64,000 nt of DNA from a bacterium (GTDB taxonomy: Bacteria > Chloroflexota > Dormibacteria > Aeolococcales > Bog-877), in the NCBI GenBank assembly GCA_021827985.1, contig JAKATL010000005.1, forward strand, positions 1 through 64,000, written 5' to 3'. Below, in pieces: positions 32,981 to 41,707 of this stretch. The stretch's first letter is position 1. Every line of letters begins with the position of its first letter. Position numbers and translations under genes: made by a program. Below the pieces are notes generated by a model that ran no database searches, was not told where the DNA came from, and worked only from the letters and a program-made list of their open reading frames with translations.

Positions 32981-34339
32981 TCAGGCCGGCAGGCCGCGCC
33001 GGAGCCGGCGGGCGCCGGCGAGGAGAAGGCCGCCCATGGCGGCCAGGAGCAGCCCGATGAGCGCCGGCAGAGCGAGGTCAGCTCCAGAGTTGGGCGTGGT
33101 GGTGCTGGCCCCCAGGACCCCTCCGGATCCACCGCCACCCGGATTCGTGCCCTGGGTGCCGCCCGCACTGGAGACGGTCACCGGCTCTCCGCACTGATAG
33201 GCAATGGCCGTGTTGAGGCTGTCACCGGAGAAGCTGACGTCCCAGTAATAGGTCCCCGCGGTGGTGACCTGGAAGGAAGCCGAGGTGGCCGTGGCGGTGT
33301 AGGTGGAGCCCTGCGGGGCCAGGGTGGCAGGCGCCGTACCGAGGTTGGCCACCACCTGGGCTGCAGTGGGCGCGGTTCCGGCAGCGGGGCAGCTGTTCAC
33401 CAGCTGGAAACTCACGGTGTCGCTCGTGGGCAGGCTGCCCGAGACCTCCTTCAGCCCGGAGACGGTGGCCAGATCGTGGATCGAGGTCCCGGGGGCGCCT
33501 GAGGCGGGAGTGGGCGTGGTGGTCAGGGTGGGGGTACTCGGCTGGGTCGGCGCTGGGGCCTGGAAGTACCACAGGTGGTTGGCCAGCGGGCCGGAGATGT
33601 CGGTGTCACGCACCAGGAGGTAGGCGGCATAGGTCTGGCCCGGGACCAGCTCGTGTCCCAGGTATGTGGCCACGTTGAAGTCCAGGACCGCGTACTCGTG
33701 ATCGCCGCAGCTGGAGTTGGGCTGGCTGTCATTGGGCATCCAGGCGGTGGGGTTGGTGGTGTAGCTCTCGAAGTAGATGGAGGTGGGCACACCCCCCGGG
33801 ATGAGAGGGGTGGAGAAGTCCGGAGATCCACCGGACACCGGGTACACCTGAGCGTAGGGCAGGCCGGGCCCTGAGTTGGTCTGCCCGGCGAGGTCGGTGA
33901 CCGTGCCTGAGGGCAGCGAGCTGAGCCCCTGGGTGGCCGCGTCATAGGCGCCCGGGGACCCGTCCGGGCTGGCGCCCGTGGTGCTGTTGTTGACCTGCTC
34001 ATAGAGCTGGGTTTCATCACCGTAGCCGGCCGCGAAGACGCCGGCGGTCACCGGGCTGCTGGAGGACCCCGTCACCGGGCCCGACCCGGAGATCCCCAGC
34101 CAGCCGCTGGGCAGCGAGCTTGGGGTGCTGGCCACCTCGGAATCACCGAAGAAGCTGCTGGCGGCGATGGGGTCGGGGGTGAAGCTGGACGTCGTGGTGA
34201 TGGTGTTGCTCTGACCGTTCACCGTGCAGCTGAACGTGGTGATCCCATCCGCGCGTACCGCTGCTGGTGCCAATGTGAGCAGGAGGACAGCGGTGATGCC
34301 GCCCAGCCCCAGGGAGCAAAGTCCGCGCCATGCCGACAT
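32981..34339 (-). CDS. secreted surface protein with Ig-like module and sorting-like tail
   Basis: A 452-residue exported protein with a signal peptide (hydrophobic core LGGITAVLLLTLAPAA, cleavage around ADG). Residues about 30-265 form a Ser/Thr/Gly-rich domain not recognised; residues about 270-395 form one Ig-like module ending GTYYWDVSFSGD..N...CGEPVTV. The C-terminus reads VLGASTTTPNSGADL, a hydrophobic stretch, then RRLRRG: a sorting-signal-like layout (motif, membrane segment, basic tail). The same tail ends the next two genes. AGGAGG 8 nt before the ATG supports the start. It is probably a cell-surface adhesin or structural protein; low Lys content and paired Cys are consistent with an extracellular location. 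Confidence 0.8.
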   Translation of the reverse strand: MSAWRGLCSLGLGGITAVLLLTLAPAAVRADGITTFSCTVNGQSNTITTTSSFTPDPIAASSFFGDSEVASTPSSLPSGWLGISGSGPVTGSSSSPVTAGVFAAGYGDETQLYEQVNNSTTGASPDGSPGAYDAATQGLSSLPSGTVTDLAGQTNSGPGLPYAQVYPVSGGSPDFSTPLIPGGVPTSIYFESYTTNPTAWMPNDSQPNSSCGDHEYAVLDFNVATYLGHELVPGQTYAAYLLVRDTDISGPLANHLWYFQAPAPTQPSTPTLTTTPTPASGAPGTSIHDLATVSGLKEVSGSLPTSDTVSFQLVNSCPAAGTAPTAAQVVANLGTAPATLAPQGSTYTATATSASFQVTTAGTYYWDVSFSGDSLNTAIAYQCGEPVTVSSAGGTQGTNPGGGGSGGVLGASTTTPNSGADLALPALIGLLLAAMGGLLLAGARRLRRGLPA

Positions 34340-34562
34340 GTCTCAGTCCTCCTCAGTGAGCCGCTGGGTGGGAGCGGAGGCGGAGTTGGCCCAGCCAGGA
34401 GTGACCCGGCACGTTGGGGACCCAAGTGGGGCCCCTGTCGGCATCAAGCCCATGGCAGAATCTGGCACTCCATCCCACCCGCCGGCTCTGGCCCGCACCA
34501 AGCCAGACTCCCTCGCCCGCAGGGCATGCTGACTCTAGCAACTCTGGCGGGCGAGCGGGGAA

Positions 34563-34590
34563 CCGCCGGCCCCTTGGACGGGGCCGGCGG
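34563..34590 (-). terminator. strong hairpin after the middle surface-protein gene
   Basis: An 11-bp perfect stem (CCGCCGGCCCC/GGGGCCGGCGG) with a 6-nt loop starts 12 nt beyond the stop of the leftward surface-protein gene. It is followed by TTCCCC on the transcript strand, so it is a GC-rich terminator without a full U-tract. Confidence 0.65.
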
Positions 34591-34602
34591 TCCTCCGGGC
34601 CG

Positions 34603-35813
34603 TCAGACGGAGGCGCGCCTCCGCAGTCGCAGGCCCATGCTGAGCACGAAGCCACCGAGCAGCAGGAAGAGACTGGCCAGGATACCGGGGATGAGCAGTC
34701 CCGCCCCGGTGGTCGGGGTCGAGCCGGTGCTCGCCCCGAGAACCCCGGCAGCCGAAGTGAGGGTGACGGGCTCACCGCAGACCGTGGCGCTCGGGTTGTT
34801 GGGATCCTCAGCCGGGGTGAAGGTCACGCCCCAGTAGTAGGTCTGGGCCACGCTCGGCTTGGCCCCTCCAGGGGACTGGACGGTCCAGACCCCGTTGTTG
34901 GGGGACCCCAGGCTCACACTGCCGAGGTCCTGGACGAGCGCCCCTGCCGAGCAGCTGCTGTCGCTGTAGAGCGAGAAGTCCACCTGGTCCGAGCTCACCG
35001 GGTCGAACAGGCCGCTGATGGTGGCGGTGTCGGTGAGGGTGGTGCCCACGGCTCCGCCGGGGCTGGGGGTGGTGGTGATCGTGGGGGTTGTCGGGCCCAG
35101 GACCACCGGCTCTCCGCACTGGTTGGAGATGGGCGCGTTGTAGGCGTCCCCGCTGAAGCTCACGTTCCAGTAGTAGGTACCGGCCGAAGCCGGTACCGGC
35201 AGGGAGGCCGGGTTGGCCGCTGCCGTACCCACGTATCCGGCCCCCTGGGCGGTGATGGTGACTGGGAATGACCCCAGGTCGAACAGCACCGTGCCCGCCA
35301 CCGGAGGGGTGTTGGGCGTGGCCGGGCAGCTGGAGACCACCTGGAACGAGACTGTGTCGGTGGTCGGGATCTGGGCCGGGTTCTCAGCCAGCCGCGAGAT
35401 GGTGGCGGTGTCGGAGATCGGCCTTCCCACGGCGGCGGTCGCCGGGGTGATGGAGACTCGCGCCACCACGCTCGCCTTGCTCGGGTCGATCTCGGTCACC
35501 TCGCCGCTCGGCTGCCCGGCCAACACCAGGTCGCTGCTCGCGAGGAACTGGATCCCGTCCGCGCCCTGGGGGTGCTGGCTACCGCCTGGGGCTGGCCCAC
35601 TGCGAGCACACCCCCTTGATGTTCGTCGCTCGCCTTCTGGACGTCGCACCCGGTCTGGCGGGGGGACCCCTGCGACCCTAGATTGAGGATTCGGGTGAAG
35701 TAGATGGTCCCGTTGGTGGGCACGCTGGTGATCGAGGCGCCAACCTCGACCGCTCTCACCAGGGCCATCCCCACCAGCCCCACCGCCCCGGTCATCACCA
35801 TTAAGGTTCCCAT
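34603..35813 (-). pseudogene. frameshifted surface protein with two Ig-like modules
   Basis: One gene split into two frames. The first part, from the ATG at 35813, encodes a hydrophobic leader (VMTGAVGLVGMALVRAV) and a short domain ending near GQPQAVAST. The rest continues in another frame from about SQHPQGADGIQF to the stop, with two Ig-like modules (each ending YYWxVxFxxxxxN...CGEPV) and the tail VLGASTGSTPTTGAGL, hydrophobic segment and LRLRRR. Adding one base to the G5 tract at 35568-35572 (C5 on the coding strand) restores a single 400-residue reading frame. It may be a real disruption, a phase-variable tract or an assembly error. Neighbours on both sides encode the same kind of protein. 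Confidence 0.7.
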
Positions 35814-35965
35814 CCGGGCGACGAGGTACCGCGCCCAGCCGGATCCAGGTGGCCTCCTGGCCGAGTTGGACTAACCACCTGCCTGCCAGAGCCGGCCGGT
35901 CAGCCGAAGGCCGACGGGAGGCCCAGGCGGATACGCCGCCCTCGGCGCCCGCCGGAAGAGACGAA

Positions 35966-35994
35966 GGGCGCGGGGCCCGAGCGGCCCCGCGCCC
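35966..35994 (-). terminator. strong hairpin after the large repeat surface protein
   Basis: A 12-bp perfect stem (GGGCGCGGGGCC/GGCCCCGCGCCC) with a 5-nt loop lies 24 nt downstream of the stop codon at 36018 and is followed by TTCGTC on the transcript strand. It is the clearest intrinsic-terminator-like structure in the window. Confidence 0.7.
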
Positions 35995-36017
35995 TCCAGA
36001 ACCCAACTGGGCCCAAG

Positions 36018-38780
36018 TCAGGCGGCGCGCCTCCTGCGGAGGCGGGTGCCGAATGCCACCATCATCGCCCCCAGGAGGGCGAGCAACGTGGCGATAGCTC
36101 CCGGGACGGCGAGGTCAGCCCCGGTCCCAGGAGTTGTCGTGCTGGCTCCGAGAACCCCGCCGCTCGAGCTCACGGTTATGGTCTCGCTGCCCACCTGGCA
36201 GGGAGAGGTGTAGGGGTTGTTGTTGCTGTCACCCGCGTAGGTCGCCACCCAGTAGTAGCTGCCCTGCTGGGCCGGGGTCCAGGTGGTGGAGAAGCTGGCG
36301 GTGGAACCAGCCGCGGTCGTGGTGATCGGCCCGCTGCCGGTCAGGACCATGTCGGTGCAGGCGGCGTTCGAGTAGAGGGTGAAGTCGACACTGCCCGTCG
36401 GCGGCACCATGGCCTGCTGGAAGGTGGCTGTGTCCCCCACCGTCGTTGACTTGCCGGCGACGGCAGTCTGGGGGGTGGCTTGGGTGGTGATGGTGGGCGA
36501 CTCGGCGGTGACCTTGACCGTCTCACTGCCCACCTGGCAGGGAGAGGTGTAGGCGTTGTTGTTGCTGTCCCCCGTGTAGGAGGCCACCCAGTAGTAGCTG
36601 CCGGTCTGGGTGAAGGTCCAGGAGGTGGAGAAGCTGGCGGTCGAGCCGGCCTCCGAGGTCATGATCGGCCCGCTGCCACTCACCACCGCGGTCTGGCAGC
36701 TGGCGCCTGAATAGAGGGTGAAGGTGACGCTACCGGTGGGGGCTACTGCCGCGTTCTGGAAGGTCGCCGTATCCCCGATGGTCACCGGCTGGCCGACGAC
36801 CACGCTCTGCGGGCTGGCCATCGTGGTGATCGTCGGCGACTCCGCGGTCACCTTGATCGTCTCACTGCTCACCTGGCAGGGAGAGGCGTAGCCGTTGTTG
36901 TTGCTGTCCCCCGCGTAGGAGGCCACCCAGTAGTAGCTGCCGGTCTGGCTGAAGGTCCAGGAGGTCGAGAAGCTGGCCATCGAGCCGGCCTCCGAGGTCA
37001 CGATCGGCCCACTGCCGCTCACGACCGCGGTCTGGCAGCTGGCGCCCGAGTAGAGGGTGAAGGTGACGCTTCCGGTGGGGGCAACGGCCGCGTTCTGGAA
37101 GGTCGCCACGTCCCCGATGGTCACCGGCTGGCCGACGACCACGCTCTGCGGGCTGGCCATCGTGGTGATCGTCGGCGACTCCGCGGTCACCTTGATCGTC
37201 TCACTGCTCACCTGGCAGGGAGAGGTGTAGCCGTTGTTGTTGCTGTCCCCCGCGTAGGAGGCCACCCAGTAGTAGCTGCCGGTCTGGCTGAAGGTCCAGG
37301 AGGTCGAGAAGCTGGCCATCGAGCCGGCCTCCGAGGTCACGATCGGCCCACTGCCGCTCACGACCGCGGTCTGGCAGCTGGCGCCCGAGTAGAGGGTGAA
37401 GGTGACGCTTCCGGTGGGGGCAACGGCCGCGTTCTGGAAGGTCGCCACGTCCCCGATGGTCACCGGCTGGCCGACGACCACGCTCTGCGGGCTGGCCATC
37501 GTGGTGATGGTCGGCGACTCCGCGGTCACGGTGACCGTCTCACTGCTCACCTGGCAGAGCGAGGTGTAACTGTTGTTGTTGCTGTCCCCCGCGTAGGAGG
37601 CCACCCAGTAGTAGCTGCCGGTCTGGGTGAACGTCCAGGAGGTCGAGAAGCTGGCGGTCGAGCCGGCCCCCGAGGTCACGATCGGCCCAGTGCCGCTCAC
37701 GACCGCGGTCTGGCAGCTGGCGTCCGAGTAGAGGGTGAAGGTGACGCTACCGGTGGGGGCTACTGCCGCGTTCTGGAAGGTCGCCGTATCCCCGATGGTC
37801 ACCGGCTGGCCGACGACCACGCTCTGCGGGCTGGCTATCGTGGTGATCGTCGGCGACTCCGCGGTCACCTTGATCGTCTCACTGCTCACCTGGCAGGGAG
37901 AGGTGTAGCCGTTGTTGTTGTTGTCCCCGGCGTAGGACGCCACCCAGTAGTAGCTCCCGATCTTGTTGAAAGTCCAGGAGGTGGAGAAGCTTGCCGTGGA
38001 GGCGCCGCCAGAGCTTGAGATCGGCCCGCTGCCGCTCAGGACCGCGGTCTGGCAGCTGGCGTCCGAGTAGAGGGTGAACGTCACCTTGCCGGTGGGGGCC
38101 ACCGCCGCGTTGTGGAAGGTCGCCGTGTCCCCGATGGTCACCGGCTGGCCGACGACCGCGCTCTGCGGGCTGGCCATGGTGGTGATGGTCGGCGATTCGG
38201 CCGAGACCTGGACCACCTCACTGGTGCACTTGCTGAAGACGGTGATGTTGTCCTTGGTGTCGTAGTAGCGGGCGATCCAGTAATAGGTTCCCGCCGCCAT
38301 CACCTGGTAGGACCCTGGGGATGCCTGGGTGGACGACACCGTGGTGGTCGCACTGGGTGGATTGCTCGAGTTAGGGCTTGTCTTATTGGCCTGATAGACC
38401 CCCGACTCGAACACGTAGCCGCTCGGCAGGGCCGCGTTGGAGCCGCCCACGCTCTGGGGGCACGTGAGGGGCTGGTTCCCCTCGTAGAGAGCGAACTGGT
38501 AGTCGCTCGCAGGAAGGAACCTGAAGCCCTTGACGGTGACCGTCTGGGCGTCACTCACGTACTGGCCCACCACCGCCTTGGCGCTCTGGGAGCCCGGGTT
38601 GGACGGGGTAGGAGCGGCCGAACTGGTGTAAGTCGTGGTAGAGATCGAGAAGTCACCAACGCTCCAGGCGAGCACCGTTGCCGCAGATAGCGCTCCGGCC
38701 ATCCCGACCAGGGACACCACGGCCACGGCAGCGGCGGCCCGGGCGGGGCCTCCCCATCGCGTCCAGCGTCTAACTCCCAC
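36018..38780 (-). CDS. large surface protein with six Ig-like repeats and sorting-like tail
   Basis: A 920-residue exported protein. A signal segment (residues about 12-38, ending AATVLAWS) is followed by a first divergent domain (about 40-195), six tandem 113-residue Ig-like repeats (about 196-873) and the tail VLGASTTTPGTGADL, hydrophobic helix and RLRRRR. Each repeat begins SPTITT, contains PTGSVTFTLYS, SYYWVASYAGDSNNN and two Cys that could form a disulfide; it resembles bacterial Ig-like group 3 domains. The repeats would form a rod projecting from the cell. AGGAGGTGA just before the GTG start is a near-perfect ribosome-binding site, which suggests high expression. It is probably an adhesin or surface-layer component. 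Confidence 0.88.
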   Translation of the reverse strand: MGVRRWTRWGGPARAAAAVAVVSLVGMAGALSAATVLAWSVGDFSISTTTYTSSAAPTPSNPGSQSAKAVVGQYVSDAQTVTVKGFRFLPASDYQFALYEGNQPLTCPQSVGGSNAALPSGYVFESGVYQANKTSPNSSNPPSATTTVSSTQASPGSYQVMAAGTYYWIARYYDTKDNITVFSKCTSEVVQVSAESPTITTMASPQSAVVGQPVTIGDTATFHNAAVAPTGKVTFTLYSDASCQTAVLSGSGPISSSGGASTASFSTSWTFNKIGSYYWVASYAGDNNNNGYTSPCQVSSETIKVTAESPTITTIASPQSVVVGQPVTIGDTATFQNAAVAPTGSVTFTLYSDASCQTAVVSGTGPIVTSGAGSTASFSTSWTFTQTGSYYWVASYAGDSNNNSYTSLCQVSSETVTVTAESPTITTMASPQSVVVGQPVTIGDVATFQNAAVAPTGSVTFTLYSGASCQTAVVSGSGPIVTSEAGSMASFSTSWTFSQTGSYYWVASYAGDSNNNGYTSPCQVSSETIKVTAESPTITTMASPQSVVVGQPVTIGDVATFQNAAVAPTGSVTFTLYSGASCQTAVVSGSGPIVTSEAGSMASFSTSWTFSQTGSYYWVASYAGDSNNNGYASPCQVSSETIKVTAESPTITTMASPQSVVVGQPVTIGDTATFQNAAVAPTGSVTFTLYSGASCQTAVVSGSGPIMTSEAGSTASFSTSWTFTQTGSYYWVASYTGDSNNNAYTSPCQVGSETVKVTAESPTITTQATPQTAVAGKSTTVGDTATFQQAMVPPTGSVDFTLYSNAACTDMVLTGSGPITTTAAGSTASFSTTWTPAQQGSYYWVATYAGDSNNNPYTSPCQVGSETITVSSSGGVLGASTTTPGTGADLAVPGAIATLLALLGAMMVAFGTRLRRRRAA
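36162..38195 (-). repeat. six tandem 339-nt repeats
   Basis: Six head-to-tail units of exactly 339 nt with boundaries at about 38195, 37856, 37517, 37178, 36839, 36500 and 36162. Units 3 (37179-37517) and 4 (36840-37178) are almost identical at the nucleotide level, while units 1 and 6 are more diverged, which is the pattern of internal duplication by unequal recombination. All units keep the reading frame. Confidence 0.95.
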
Positions 38781-38907
38781 AGGTCACCTCCTCGCTCTTG
38801 CAGGCGCCGGCTTCTCCCCACCGCCGGTGCGCCATCTCCTTCCTGTCACCGACGATAGACCCTCCGCGACACTTCTTCAGGCCCCAGATACAACTGTTCA
38901 AGGCCTT

Positions 38908-38925
38908 GTCACCGGGTCGTCACCG
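38908..38925. promoter_or_regulatory. direct repeat GTCACCG with 11-nt period
   Basis: Two copies of GTCACCG (38908-38914 and 38919-38925) are 11 nt apart, one helical turn, and a third copy lies at 38845-38851. Direct heptamers at this period are typical of OmpR/PhoB-type or SARP regulators; TCACC also matches the core of the actinobacterial PHO-box unit. The 281-bp divergent gap (38781-39061) otherwise holds the promoters of the large surface-protein gene and of the M16 peptidase operon. Confidence 0.35.
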
Positions 38926-39061
38926 ATTCTTCAACTTAGTGGTGGGGAGTTGACCGGGCCTGCGAGTTGGGCCCTGGCCGTGGGGGAGCCCGAGCTCCGG
39001 TTCGCCGAGCCACTCTCCTGGCGGGCGAGGCGGGGGCAGCCTCGGTTGCTACGATGCCGAG

Positions 39062-40363
39062 GTGAATTCCGAGGCCCCAACGGCCGTCACCACCGCCCGC
39101 CTGGAGAATGGGCTGGAGGTGGTGATGAGCCCCGAGCGGTCGTCGCCCACCGTGGGCGTGGGGGTCTTCTATCGGGTGGGCTTCCGACTGGAGCCCGAGG
39201 GGCGCACCGGCTTCGCCCATCTGTTCGAGCACCTCATGTTCCAGGGCACGCCGAAGGTGCCCAAGCCACATTTCGGGAATCTCATCAACTCCGCCGGCGG
39301 CCTGCTCAACGGCTTCACCCGCCACGACTACACGGCCTACTTCGAGATCCTGCCCACCTCCGCCCTGAAGATGGCCCTCTTCCTGGAGGCGGACCGGATG
39401 AGCCAGCTGGACATCAACGCCGGAACCCTTCGCAACCAGCTCCAGGTGGTCGAGGAGGAGGTCCGGGTCAACGTGCTGAACCAGCCCTACGGTGGGTTCT
39501 CCTGGCTCTGGCTGGCCCAGCACGCCTTCTCCCGCTTCCCCAACAACCACAACTTCTACGGGGAATTTGCGGACCTGGAGGCGGCCTCGGTCGAGGATGC
39601 CGTGGAGTTCTACCGGAGCTGGTACGGGCCCGGCAACGCCTCCCTGGTGTTGGTGGGTGATTTCGACCCGGACACGGCCGTCGGGCTGGTGGAGCGTCAT
39701 TTCGGCAGCGTGGCGGCTCGCCCCGATCCCCCTCAGCCAGACCTGGGGGAGCCGCTGCCGGGCCGCCGCCGCGAGCACCGGCACCTGGATCCCCTCGCCC
39801 CCACAGCTCAGGTGGCCGTGGGCTATCCCACGGCTCCCTTCGGATCAGAAGACCATTTGCCCCTGGCACTGGCGGCGCGGATCCTCACCGACGGCCGGGC
39901 CTCCTGGCTGCAGCGCACCCTGGTCCGTGAGAGAGAGCTGCTGCTCCATGTGGCGGGGGGACCGCTCTACCCCATCGGCGACTCCTTCGAATTCCGCGGT
40001 CCCGCCCTGTTCACCATCGAGGCCACCCCCAGGGAGGGGGTGCCCACCGAGGAGGCGGTTCTGGCCCTGGATCAGGAGCTGGACCGCCTCGCCGCCGAGG
40101 GGCCAACCGAGGACGAGCTGCGCCGGGCACTCCGGCGTGAGCTGGCGCGCCACCACGCCACCACCGACAGCCGGCTGGGCCGGCTGACCACGCTGGGGGT
40201 CATGGCGGCCGTCCACCGCCAGGCTGAGCTGGTCGACCAGCTTCCCCAGCGCTTCGCGGAGGTGACCCCGGCTCGGGTGGCGGAGGCGGCCGACCGCTGG
40301 CTCCGCCCGGAGCGCTCCACGGTCCTGCACTGGTTGCCCGGTGCCGGGGGCGAGGGGAGATGA
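39062..40363 (+). CDS. M16-family zinc peptidase, catalytic subunit
   Basis: A 433-residue peptidase of the insulinase/processing-peptidase family. The inverted zinc motif HLFEH (residues 53-57) and the downstream acidic ligand region (VVEEEVR) are intact. The C-terminal half has the second M16-type domain. The GTG start at 39062 has only a weak ribosome-binding site. It overlaps the next gene by 4 nt (ATGA); that gene encodes a partner without the zinc motif. Bacterial M16B enzymes often work as such heterodimers on short peptides or protein processing. There is no signal peptide, so it is probably cytoplasmic. Confidence 0.92.
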   Translation: MNSEAPTAVTTARLENGLEVVMSPERSSPTVGVGVFYRVGFRLEPEGRTGFAHLFEHLMFQGTPKVPKPHFGNLINSAGGLLNGFTRHDYTAYFEILPTSALKMALFLEADRMSQLDINAGTLRNQLQVVEEEVRVNVLNQPYGGFSWLWLAQHAFSRFPNNHNFYGEFADLEAASVEDAVEFYRSWYGPGNASLVLVGDFDPDTAVGLVERHFGSVAARPDPPQPDLGEPLPGRRREHRHLDPLAPTAQVAVGYPTAPFGSEDHLPLALAARILTDGRASWLQRTLVRERELLLHVAGGPLYPIGDSFEFRGPALFTIEATPREGVPTEEAVLALDQELDRLAAEGPTEDELRRALRRELARHHATTDSRLGRLTTLGVMAAVHRQAELVDQLPQRFAEVTPARVAEAADRWLRPERSTVLHWLPGAGGEGR

Positions 40364-41703
40364 CTGGCGGCGTGCCCAGCGAGGAGGTCCCCCAGCCCGG
40401 GGCTGTGCCCAACCTCCACCTCGGCCGGGTGCGCCGGTCGGAGCTGGCCAACGGTCCCGAGGTGATGGTGGTTCCCCGGCCCACAGTGCCCAGGGTTGAG
40501 CTCCGCGTGTCGGTGCCCGCCGGTGCCGCCGCCGGTGACAGCGCCGCGGCGGCCGAGCTGCTGCGCATGGGCATCCCCCTGGGAACGCGGGAGCTTGATC
40601 AGGAGCAGCTGGCGGAACAGCTGCAGGACCTGGGTGGGACCCTTCAGGTCCACCAGGACCTCGATCGCCTGACGATCTCCGCCGCGGCGCTCTCCGAGGC
40701 TGAGTCCGAGCTCTACCACCTGGTGGCTTCACTGGTGGAGGCGCCGGACTTCCCGCGCGACGACCTGGCGATCGAGAAGGCCAAGCTGGTGGAGGGGCTC
40801 CGGAGCGCGCGAGCCACCCCCCACTTCCCGGCTCACGAAGCACTGGGCGAGCTGGTCTACGGGCGGCACCCATACGGCCGCCGGGAGCCCACCGAGGGGG
40901 AGGTGGCGCGGACGGGGCGGCGAGCTTTGCAGGAGCTGCACCGAAGAACCTTCTCCCCAGCTATGGCTCAGATCACCGTGGTCGGGGACGTCGATCCCCG
41001 CTCGACCATGCGGCGGCTACGCACCGCCTTCTCCGGTTGGGAGGGGCCGCGGAAAGGATGGAAGGCCCCGCGGGTGCGCGCCATGACTCGCCAGGACCTC
41101 CTCTACCTGGAGCGCCCCGGTTCGGTACAGACCGTGCTGGTCGCCGCCTCCAGCGGGCCCACCATGGGTGAGCCCGGCCACATCGCCTTCAGCCTGGCCA
41201 CCGCGGTGCTGGGCGGCGGATTCACCTCCCGGATGATGGCCAACCTGCGGGAGGACAAGGGGTACACCTACAGCCCCCACGCCCGGGTGGAGTCCCACGG
41301 CCGGGACGGGCTGGCCAGCGCGTCCATGGAGGTCCGCACCGAGGTCACCGCAGCCGCCCTCGCCGAGCTCCGGCACGAGCTGGCCCGGCTGGCCACGGTG
41401 CCGGTGCCCGAGGACGAGCTGGCCACCACCAGGAGCTACCTGGAGGGAGCCCGGCTGGTGACCCTCCAGACCCAGGCCGGGCTGGCCTCGGCGCTGGCCC
41501 AGGTCCGGGGGCTGGGCCAGGACCACCGCTACCTGGAGCGGTACCAGGCCGAGCTGGAGCGCTGTTCAGCCGAGGATGTGATGGTGGCAGCCCGCAGGTA
41601 TCTGGCCCCCACCAGGATGACCACCGTCCTGGTGGGAGACGAGTCCGCCCTTCCCGGCCTGGAAGCCCTGGCGCCGGTGCGCCGCCGCCGCCCCCGCGGC
41701 TGA
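40360..41703 (+). CDS. M16-family partner subunit lacking the zinc motif
   Basis: A 447-residue M16 homologue. The position of HxxEH is occupied by AELLRMG, so it cannot bind zinc in the normal way, but the C-terminal substrate-binding LREDKGYTYSPHA motif (Arg/Tyr pair) is retained. This complementarity with the upstream subunit (zinc motif in one, R/Y motif in the other) is characteristic of heterodimeric M16 proteases such as mitochondrial processing peptidase and bacterial pairs. Translation is coupled by ATGA. It converges on the last gene of the sigma/MoxR operon with 4 nt between stops. Confidence 0.9.
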   Translation: MTGGVPSEEVPQPGAVPNLHLGRVRRSELANGPEVMVVPRPTVPRVELRVSVPAGAAAGDSAAAAELLRMGIPLGTRELDQEQLAEQLQDLGGTLQVHQDLDRLTISAAALSEAESELYHLVASLVEAPDFPRDDLAIEKAKLVEGLRSARATPHFPAHEALGELVYGRHPYGRREPTEGEVARTGRRALQELHRRTFSPAMAQITVVGDVDPRSTMRRLRTAFSGWEGPRKGWKAPRVRAMTRQDLLYLERPGSVQTVLVAASSGPTMGEPGHIAFSLATAVLGGGFTSRMMANLREDKGYTYSPHARVESHGRDGLASASMEVRTEVTAAALAELRHELARLATVPVPEDELATTRSYLEGARLVTLQTQAGLASALAQVRGLGQDHRYLERYQAELERCSAEDVMVAARRYLAPTRMTTVLVGDESALPGLEALAPVRRRRPRG

Positions 41704-41707
41704 CGCG

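Noticed and set aside
34603..36006. Single 467-codon reading of the middle surface protein
   Set aside because: The first 150 residues of that reading lack a signal peptide and are Arg/Gly/Pro-rich; the alternative frame encodes a proper hydrophobic leader, so a frameshift is the better model.
36162..38195. Long tandem repeat considered as a CRISPR-like or satellite array
   Set aside because: Units are 339 nt, contiguous without spacers, keep an open reading frame and encode Ig-like domains.
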